Source: Serinibacter arcticus (GTDB taxonomy: Bacteria > Actinomycetota > Actinomycetes > Actinomycetales > Beutenbergiaceae). Taken from it: a stretch of 64,000 bases of DNA. Shown here in pieces: positions 58,764 through 64,000 of the stretch. Both the position numbers and the translations under genes were made by a program. Under the pieces are notes generated by a model. That model did no database searches. It worked only from the letters and a program-made list of their open reading frames with translations, and was not told the origin of the DNA. The first letter of the stretch is position 1. Each line of letters begins with the position of its first letter. The stretch covers positions 3,162,001-3,226,000 of the forward strand of contig NZ_PYHR01000002.1 of assembly GCF_003121705.1 (NCBI RefSeq), in the 5' to 3' direction.

Positions 58764-58830
58764 GAGACCGAGGCGTCGCCGCCGGGACCGACCCTCGAGG
58801 GATCGGTCCCGGCGGCGACGCCTCGGTCTC
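58764..58830 (-). terminator. Very long hairpin terminator after the GH65 gene
   Basis: A 28-base arm at 58764-58791 is perfectly complementary to 58803-58830. The inner CCCTCGAGGG is itself a palindrome, leaving only one bulged A. It starts nine bases after the GH65 stop, fills most of the gap to the prolyl oligopeptidase gene and is the strongest hairpin in the window. Confidence 0.8.
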
Positions 58831-58838
58831 GGCGGGTG

Positions 58839-61361
58839 TCAGTCCAGCGGCAGGGGCGCGCGCTCGTCCGGGACGTGCGGGTGCGCGGGCACGCTCGCCG
58901 TGATGAGCGACCCGTCCTCGCGCACGCTGCCCTCGATGTCCTTCAGGCGCGGTCGGCCCTCGCGGACCTCGACCGGCCGGACCGGCACCGAGACCTCCTC
59001 GCCGCGCGGGACGACGACCTCGCTGCCCTGGACCTGGACGGTCAGGCTCTCGGCATCACCGGTCTCCAGCGCGAACGAGATCTGCTCGGCCAGCACCGTC
59101 ACGCGCAGGCGGTTGCCCGCGAGCGTCATCCGGAACGTCAGCGACTCCCAGTCCTCGGGCAGTCGCGGGTCGAAGCTCCACACCCCGAGGTAGTCGCGCA
59201 TGCCGCCGAAGCCGCCCACCAGCGCGTTCCACACGCCGCCGAGCGAGGCGACGTGCACGCCGGCGTCGGCGTTGTGGTGCAGGTCGGCGAGGTCGACGTA
59301 GACCGCGGAGGAGAAGTACGCCGCCGCGAGCTCGGAGTAGCCGACCTCGGCCGCGACGATCGACTGCACCACGGCCGACAGCGTCGAGTCACCGGTCGTC
59401 AGCGGGTCGTAGTACTCGAAGTCGGCCAGCTTCTCCTCGGGCGTGAACTCGTCGCCCTGGAGGTAGAGCGCCAGCACGACGTCGGCCTGCTTGAGCACCT
59501 GGTGGCGGTAGATCACCAGGGGGTGGTAGTGCAGCAGCAGGGGCCTCTTGCCGGGCGGGGTGTTCGGCAGGTCCCACAGCTCCTTGGACAGGAAGTCGTC
59601 GTCCTGCGGGTGGATGCCGAGGTTCTCCTCGAACGGCACGTGCATGCCGTCGGCCACGCGGGCCATATCGAGGATCTCCTCCTCGGTGAGCGCGAGGCGG
59701 GTCAGCACGCGGGCGTACACCTCGCCGTCGCGCTCCGCCAGCGCGCGCAGCTCGCGGACGGCGGCGCGCAGGTTCGCGCGGGCCATCACGTTCGTGAACA
59801 GGTTGTCGTTGACGACGGCGGTGTACTCGTCCGGCCCGGTGACGCCGTGGATGTGGAACACCGGCTCGGTGTCGTCGCCCGTCTCGCGCCAGAAGCCGAG
59901 GTCGGCCCACAGCCGTGCGGTCTCCACCAGGATGTCGATCGCCTCGCGGTCGAGGAACCCGGTGTCGCCGGAGGCGGCCACGTACTGGGAGACGGCGTGG
60001 GAGATGTCGGCGTCGATGTGGTACTGCGCGGTCCCGGCGGCGTAGTAGGCCGAGGCCTCCTCGCCGTTGATCGTGCGCCAGGGGTAGAGGGCGCCGCGCT
60101 GGTTGAGCTCACCGGCCCGGCGGCGGGCGGCCTCGAGCAGCGAGTAGCGGAAGCGCAGCGCGTTCCGGGCGTAGGTCGGCGAGGTGTAGGTGAGGAACGG
60201 GAGCACGTAGATCTCGGTGTCCCAGAAGTAGTGCCCGTCGTACCCGGACCCCGTCACGCCCTTCGCGGGGACGCCCGTGCCCTCGGCGCGGGCCGAGGCC
60301 TGGATGAGGTGGAACAGGTTCCACCGCACGGCCTGCTGCAGCGCGGGCTGGCCGGCGATCTCGACGTCGCTGCGGTCCCAGAACTCGTCGAGCCACGCGC
60401 GCTGCTGCGCGACCACGGCCCCCACCCCGGTCTCCTTCACGCGGTCGAGCGTGCGGCGGCAGCGATCCACCAGCTCGACCGCGGGCACGCCGCGGGACGT
60501 GTGGTAGCTGACGACCTTGGTGATCCGCGTCGTCGTGCCCCGCGTGGCCGCGATCCGGAAGACCTGCTTGGCGAGGTCGTCCTCGACGGACGAGCGCACC
60601 TCGTAGGAGTCGGTCGTCTCGATGGTGTGGTCGGCGGCGACGGCGAGCGTCATGCCGGACGTGGTCACGCGGTAGCCGAGCACGCTGCGGCCGTCGCCCT
60701 CCCACGCCACCGACGGCTGCAGGATGCGGCCCTGGAGGTTGGCGGCGCGACGCGGGTCGAACCCGGACCCCATCGCGGCGGCCTTGACGAAGTACTCGTC
60801 CTGACCGTCCTGCCGGTTGAGGATCTGGCACGAGACGGCGACCGGGGCGTCGTGGTCGAGCATCGTGATCTCGTAGTCCATGACCGCGAGGTGTCGCTCG
60901 GCGAAGCTCACCATCCGGCGCGTGCGCAGGTGCACCCGCTTGCCCGACGGCGTGCGCCAGACGATCTCGCGGGTGAGCACGCCGTCGCGGAAGCTGAGGC
61001 TGCGCTCGTAGGACTCGAGGTCGGCGACCGTGAGCAGCAGCGGCTCGTCGTCGACGTACAGCCGCATGATCTTGGCGTCGGGGGCGTTGACGATCGTCTG
61101 CCCGACCTTGGCGAACCCGAACGCCTCCTCGGCGTGGTGGATCGGCCAGATCTCGTGGAAGCCGTTGACGAACGTGCCGTGCGCGTAGGAGTCGCGGCCC
61201 TCCTCGAGGTTGCCGCGCAGGCCGAGGTAGCCGTTGCCGACGGAGAAGAGCGTCTCGGTCTTGCCGAGGTCCTTCCCGTCGTAGCGCGTCTCGCGCAGCG
61301 CCCACTCGTCGATCGGGAACCGGGAGCGGTCGAGCGGGTCGGCCGTGGTGGCCGGCTTCAC
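58839..61361 (-). CDS. GH65 disaccharide phosphorylase (maltose/trehalose type)
   Basis: An 840-residue family 65 enzyme that phosphorolyses an alpha-glucoside to beta-glucose-1-phosphate and glucose. The N-terminal beta-sandwich has FSVGNGYLGLRGNLEEG; the (alpha/alpha)6 barrel has GYDGHYFWDTEIYVLPFL and the catalytic acid in HGVTGPDEYT; the phosphate loop includes LHYHPLVIYRHQV. No signal peptide. Whether the substrate is maltose, trehalose or kojibiose cannot be told. GTG 61361 overlaps the stop of the beta-phosphoglucomutase gene, its obvious pathway partner. Confidence 0.92.
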   Translation of the reverse strand: MKPATTADPLDRSRFPIDEWALRETRYDGKDLGKTETLFSVGNGYLGLRGNLEEGRDSYAHGTFVNGFHEIWPIHHAEEAFGFAKVGQTIVNAPDAKIMRLYVDDEPLLLTVADLESYERSLSFRDGVLTREIVWRTPSGKRVHLRTRRMVSFAERHLAVMDYEITMLDHDAPVAVSCQILNRQDGQDEYFVKAAAMGSGFDPRRAANLQGRILQPSVAWEGDGRSVLGYRVTTSGMTLAVAADHTIETTDSYEVRSSVEDDLAKQVFRIAATRGTTTRITKVVSYHTSRGVPAVELVDRCRRTLDRVKETGVGAVVAQQRAWLDEFWDRSDVEIAGQPALQQAVRWNLFHLIQASARAEGTGVPAKGVTGSGYDGHYFWDTEIYVLPFLTYTSPTYARNALRFRYSLLEAARRRAGELNQRGALYPWRTINGEEASAYYAAGTAQYHIDADISHAVSQYVAASGDTGFLDREAIDILVETARLWADLGFWRETGDDTEPVFHIHGVTGPDEYTAVVNDNLFTNVMARANLRAAVRELRALAERDGEVYARVLTRLALTEEEILDMARVADGMHVPFEENLGIHPQDDDFLSKELWDLPNTPPGKRPLLLHYHPLVIYRHQVLKQADVVLALYLQGDEFTPEEKLADFEYYDPLTTGDSTLSAVVQSIVAAEVGYSELAAAYFSSAVYVDLADLHHNADAGVHVASLGGVWNALVGGFGGMRDYLGVWSFDPRLPEDWESLTFRMTLAGNRLRVTVLAEQISFALETGDAESLTVQVQGSEVVVPRGEEVSVPVRPVEVREGRPRLKDIEGSVREDGSLITASVPAHPHVPDERAPLPLD

Positions 61362-62107
61362 GCCTGGGCTCCGTCGGTGAGGTCGGCGACGAGCTCGTCG
61401 AGGTCGTCCACGACGACGTCGGCGCCGTGGTCCAGGAGATCCTGGGCGCCGGTGCCGCGGTTGACGCCGAGCACCAGGCCGAAGTCGCCCGCGCGGCCCG
61501 CGGCGACGCCGGAGGTGGCGTCCTCCACGACGACGGCGCGGCTCGGGTGCACGCCGAGCTGGGCCGCGGCGTCGAGGTAGGTGTCCGGAGCCGGCTTGCC
61601 GGCGATCCCGCGCTCGGCCGCCACGGCGCCGTCGACGATCACCTCGAACCGGTCGATGAGACCGGCGGCGGTGAGCACGGAGCGCGCGTTCTTCGAGGAG
61701 GAGACGACGGCGACCGCCACCGCGTCCTCGCCGGTGCGCGCGGCGAGCGCGTCGAGGAAGGCGACGGAGCCCGGGTACGGACTCACGCCGTCGGACTCGA
61801 GGACGCTGGTGAAGACGCTGTTCTTCCGGTTGCCCAGGCCGCAGACCGTCTCGAGGTCGGGGGAGTCGGACGCGTCGCCGTCGGGAAGCACGATGCCGCG
61901 CGAGGCGAGCAGCGTGCGGACGCCGTCGTAGCGCGGTTTGCCGTCGATGTGGTCGAAGTAGTCGGAGTCGCGGTACGGCGCGACGCCCTTGCTCCGGAGG
62001 TAGGGCTCGAACAGGCGGGCCCAGGCCAGCATGTGCACCTCGGCCGTCGGCGTCAGCACGCCGTCGAGATCGAAGAGCACGGCGTCACGTGGATCGAAGC
62101 GGGTCAC
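61358..62107 (-). CDS. pgmB: Beta-phosphoglucomutase (HAD family)
   Basis: A 249-residue HAD phosphatase-superfamily mutase converting beta-glucose-1-phosphate to glucose-6-phosphate. Motifs: nucleophile loop LFDLDGVLTPTAEVH, VVSSSKNARSVL, GKPAPDTYLDAA and VVEDATSGVAAGRAG. It is coupled to the GH65 gene by GTGA, which together feed glycolysis. GTG 62107 has GAGGGA four bases upstream and is chosen because the protein then begins right before the first strand. Confidence 0.93.
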   Translation of the reverse strand: MTRFDPRDAVLFDLDGVLTPTAEVHMLAWARLFEPYLRSKGVAPYRDSDYFDHIDGKPRYDGVRTLLASRGIVLPDGDASDSPDLETVCGLGNRKNSVFTSVLESDGVSPYPGSVAFLDALAARTGEDAVAVAVVSSSKNARSVLTAAGLIDRFEVIVDGAVAAERGIAGKPAPDTYLDAAAQLGVHPSRAVVVEDATSGVAAGRAGDFGLVLGVNRGTGAQDLLDHGADVVVDDLDELVADLTDGAQA

Positions 62108-62226
62108 GGCATCCCTCGCGGTCGGAAAAGTGGAGACGTTCGAGGCTAGCGCGCACCCGGGGCCCCCGACCGACTCCGGGCCGAACGGTTCGTGTGTGCG
62201 AGAGTTGGCGCGGCGAAGGGAGCCAC

Positions 62227-63189
62227 GTGGCGAACCAGCACAGGGCCGCACTGGTCTACAACCCGGTGAAGATCGACGAGCAGGTGGTGCGGGCGTCGTT
62301 GACGGCGCTCGAGGAGGAGCTGGGGTGGGCGGAGACCCTCTGGCTCGAGACCTCGGTCGAGGACCCCGGACAGGGACCGGCCCGCGAGGCGCTGGAGGCC
62401 GGGGTCGACGTCGTGCTCGCCGCCGGTGGTGACGGCACCGTCCGTGCCGTGGCCGAGGCGCTGCGCGGCAGCGGGACCGCCCTGGGGCTGCTGCCCTCGG
62501 GCACCGGCAACCTCCTGGCGCGCAACCTCCAGCTCGGGCTCGCCGACGTCGACCACTCGCTGCGGGTGGCGCTGACCGGCCAGGACCGCGCGATCGACGC
62601 CGCCACCATGAAGATCCGGCGCGAGGACGGCTCCTCGAGCGAGCACACGTTCGTCGTGATGGCGGGCATGGGGCTCGACGCGCGGATGCTCTCCGAGACC
62701 GACGACGACCTCAAGAAGAAGGCCGGCTGGCTCGCCTACGTGCAGGCCATCGGCCGCGTGATGCGCGACCCGAACGAGCTGAAGGTGCGCTTCCGGCTCG
62801 ACGAGAACGAGCCCAGGCAGGTGCGCGCGCACACGATCATCGTGGGCAACTGCGGGACGCTGCCGGCGAACATCCTGCTGCTGCCCGACGCCGCCGTCGA
62901 CGACGGGGTGCTCGACATCGTCGTGCTCCGCCCCGAGACCGTCCTCGGCTGGATCCAGGCGCTGAGCAAGATCATCTGGGAGAACGGTGTGCTGCGGCGC
63001 CTGCCCGGCGGGAAGAACATCCCCAAGTCGAAGGTCCAGGCGCTCGTCTACTCCACGGGCAAGGAGCTCGACCTGCGGCTCAGCAAGCCCGAGGAGGTCG
63101 AGCTCGACGGCGACCCGTTCGGGCTCGCCGTCGGCGTCCGGGTGAAGGTCGACCCGGGCTCGCTCGTGGTGCGGGTGCCCCAGGACTGA
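62227..63189 (+). CDS. Diacylglycerol kinase family (DagK/YegS-like) lipid kinase
   Basis: A 320-residue soluble lipid kinase: NPVK near the N-terminus, AAGGDGTVRAVAEAL with the GGDGT ATP loop, LPSGTGNLLARNL, and the C-terminal EVELDGDPFG typical of the family. It likely phosphorylates diacylglycerol or a related membrane lipid in phospholipid turnover. GTG 62227 follows AAGGGAG. It is divergent from the pgmB-GH65 pair; no common role is evident. Confidence 0.9.
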   Translation: MANQHRAALVYNPVKIDEQVVRASLTALEEELGWAETLWLETSVEDPGQGPAREALEAGVDVVLAAGGDGTVRAVAEALRGSGTALGLLPSGTGNLLARNLQLGLADVDHSLRVALTGQDRAIDAATMKIRREDGSSSEHTFVVMAGMGLDARMLSETDDDLKKKAGWLAYVQAIGRVMRDPNELKVRFRLDENEPRQVRAHTIIVGNCGTLPANILLLPDAAVDDGVLDIVVLRPETVLGWIQALSKIIWENGVLRRLPGGKNIPKSKVQALVYSTGKELDLRLSKPEEVELDGDPFGLAVGVRVKVDPGSLVVRVPQD

Positions 63190-63192
63190 CCT

Positions 63193-63277
63193 GTCGCGAG
63201 GCCCTTCGGGCCGTTCGCGAGGCCGTTCGGGCCGTTCGCGAGGCCCTTCGGGCGCGTTCGCGAGGCCGTTGCGGTCA
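63193..63277. repeat. Four tandem ~21-bp repeats at the topoisomerase gene end
   Basis: Units gttcgcgaggccSttcgggcc: 63193-63212 (20 bp), 63213-63233, 63234-63255 (22 bp) and 63256-63277 (diverged). The first and third, and the second and fourth, share the same S base. The array fills the gap between two convergent genes and its last bases include the topoisomerase stop. Confidence 0.9.
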
Positions 63278-64000
63278 CGCGAGCAGCGCGCGCAGCTCGC
63301 TCTCCGCCGACGGCGCGCGCCGCGGGTCCATCGTGACGCCGTCGGAGTACAGGTCCACGAGCCGCGGGTCGACGTAGCTCGCGCGGGCGATGCTCGGGGT
63401 GTTCCCGAGCTCGCCCGCCGCGGCCTCCATCGCGCGCACGACGGCGCGGCGGCGCGCCGTCCTCGTGGGCTGCGGTCCCTGCCGCGCCAGCTCGACGGCG
63501 GCCGCCACCGTCCCGTGCAGCGTGCGGAAGTCCTTGGCGGTGAAGTCCCCGCCCGTCCGACGGCGGACGTCCTCGTTGATCTCCTCGGCGCTCAGCGGGT
63601 GCCACGTGCCGTCGTCCTCGCGCCACGCGATGAGGCGTGCCCGCGGACCGCGGCGCTTGAGGCGGCCCACGAGGACAGCGAGGTCGGGGTCGGTCACCTC
63701 GCTCGACCACTCCTGACCGCTCTTCGCGGGGAACTGGAGGCTGACGACCTCGCCGCCGCTGACGGTCGCGTGCGAGCACAGCAGCGTCGTCAGCCCGAAC
63801 GAGCCGTGCTTGGCGGCGTAGCGCTCCGAGCCGACGCGCAGGTTCGCGGAGTCGAGGATCCGGAACGCCCCGGCGAGCACGCGCTCCCGAGACAGGTCGT
63901 CGCGGCGCAGGTCGATCGTCACGCCGCGGCGGGCGGCGGGCAGCGTGGCCGCCAGCTCGAGCGCGCGGGCGTACTTCACGCGGTCCCGGCGCTCGCGCCA
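63275..64000 (-). CDS. DNA topoisomerase IB, N-terminus outside window
   Basis: A type IB (poxvirus/tyrosine-recombinase-like) topoisomerase relaxing supercoils by a 3'-phosphotyrosine. The 241 visible residues start with WRERRDRVKYARALEL and continue without a start codon that fits the family, so the gene begins beyond base 64000. Catalytic parts: ERYAAKHGSFGLTTLL, the FTAKDFRTLHGT segment with Lys and Arg, and Tyr in SIARASYVDPRLVDLY. It converges with the lipid kinase gene; a tandem repeat separates them. Confidence 0.92.
   Translation of the reverse strand, partial: WRERRDRVKYARALELAATLPAARRGVTIDLRRDDLSRERVLAGAFRILDSANLRVGSERYAAKHGSFGLTTLLCSHATVSGGEVVSLQFPAKSGQEWSSEVTDPDLAVLVGRLKRRGPRARLIAWREDDGTWHPLSAEEINEDVRRRTGGDFTAKDFRTLHGTVAAAVELARQGPQPTRTARRRAVVRAMEAAAGELGNTPSIARASYVDPRLVDLYSDGVTMDPRRAPSAESELRALLA

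Overview
The window is one 64 kb stretch of chromosome from a very G+C-rich actinobacterium. Third codon positions are almost always G or C, and many genes appear leaderless: a TANNNT-type hexamer, six bases, then ATG or GTG. The gene set (fused CydDC, TupA-like ATP-grasp, LytR_C protein, LppX/LprG-like lipoprotein, actinobacterial SLH repeats, DUF222/HNH gene) points to the order Micrococcales. I cannot fix the genus. I see no prophage, insertion sequence, CRISPR array or rRNA. The only RNA gene is a tRNA-Ser(CGA).

Layout. 1-8.9 kb: a tight five-gene unit (DUF4132, MoxR AAA+ ATPase, DUF5682, VWA protein, SWIM zinc-finger protein), the actinobacterial counterpart of the uncharacterised E. coli yehI/yehL/yehM/yehP/yehQ set. 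9-13.7 kb: a DUF222-HNH nuclease, a 22-bp tandem repeat array and a GH42 beta-galactosidase. 13.9-21.9 kb: a DHA2-type exporter, membrane proteins, and a large secreted surface protein joining an esterase-like domain, a beta-helix, an Ig-like domain and three SLH repeats. 21.9-26.3 kb: housekeeping genes (PNPOx-like protein, upp, P-loop kinase, tadA, two crcB, sirtuin, tRNA-Ser). 26.3-30.8 kb: an MFS transporter divergent from its likely LacI regulator across two identical operators, then an AI-2E family membrane protein. 31.0-38.8 kb: an overlapping amino-sugar operon (sodium symporter, AGE epimerase, NagB, SIS protein, NagA, ceramidase-like hydrolase, LacI regulator). 38.9-48.3 kb: an epimerase-like protein, a TupA-like protein, and cydA-cydB-cydDC divergent from a BlaI repressor/M56 peptidase pair. 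48.3-54 kb: cupin, lipoprotein, LytR_C protein, and a GPH sugar symporter with a LacI regulator. 54.4-64 kb: an ECF sigma factor fused to an anti-sigma-like zinc finger, a membrane segment and an extracellular domain; a prolyl oligopeptidase; a GH65 phosphorylase with beta-phosphoglucomutase; a diacylglycerol kinase-like enzyme; and the 3' part of a type IB topoisomerase.

Sugar use is the common thread: GH42, GH65 with phosphoglucomutase, the GlcNAc-type operon, the GPH symporter and three LacI regulators. A cytochrome bd module appears to be under BlaI/M56 control.

A cross-cutting observation is that four genes (nagA, the DUF4190 gene, the sigma-factor fusion and the prolyl oligopeptidase) each read correctly if one G/C is restored to a run of four. 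This may be a shared assembly artefact or real lesions, and it limits how far those four gene models can be trusted. The first and last genes run off the window.
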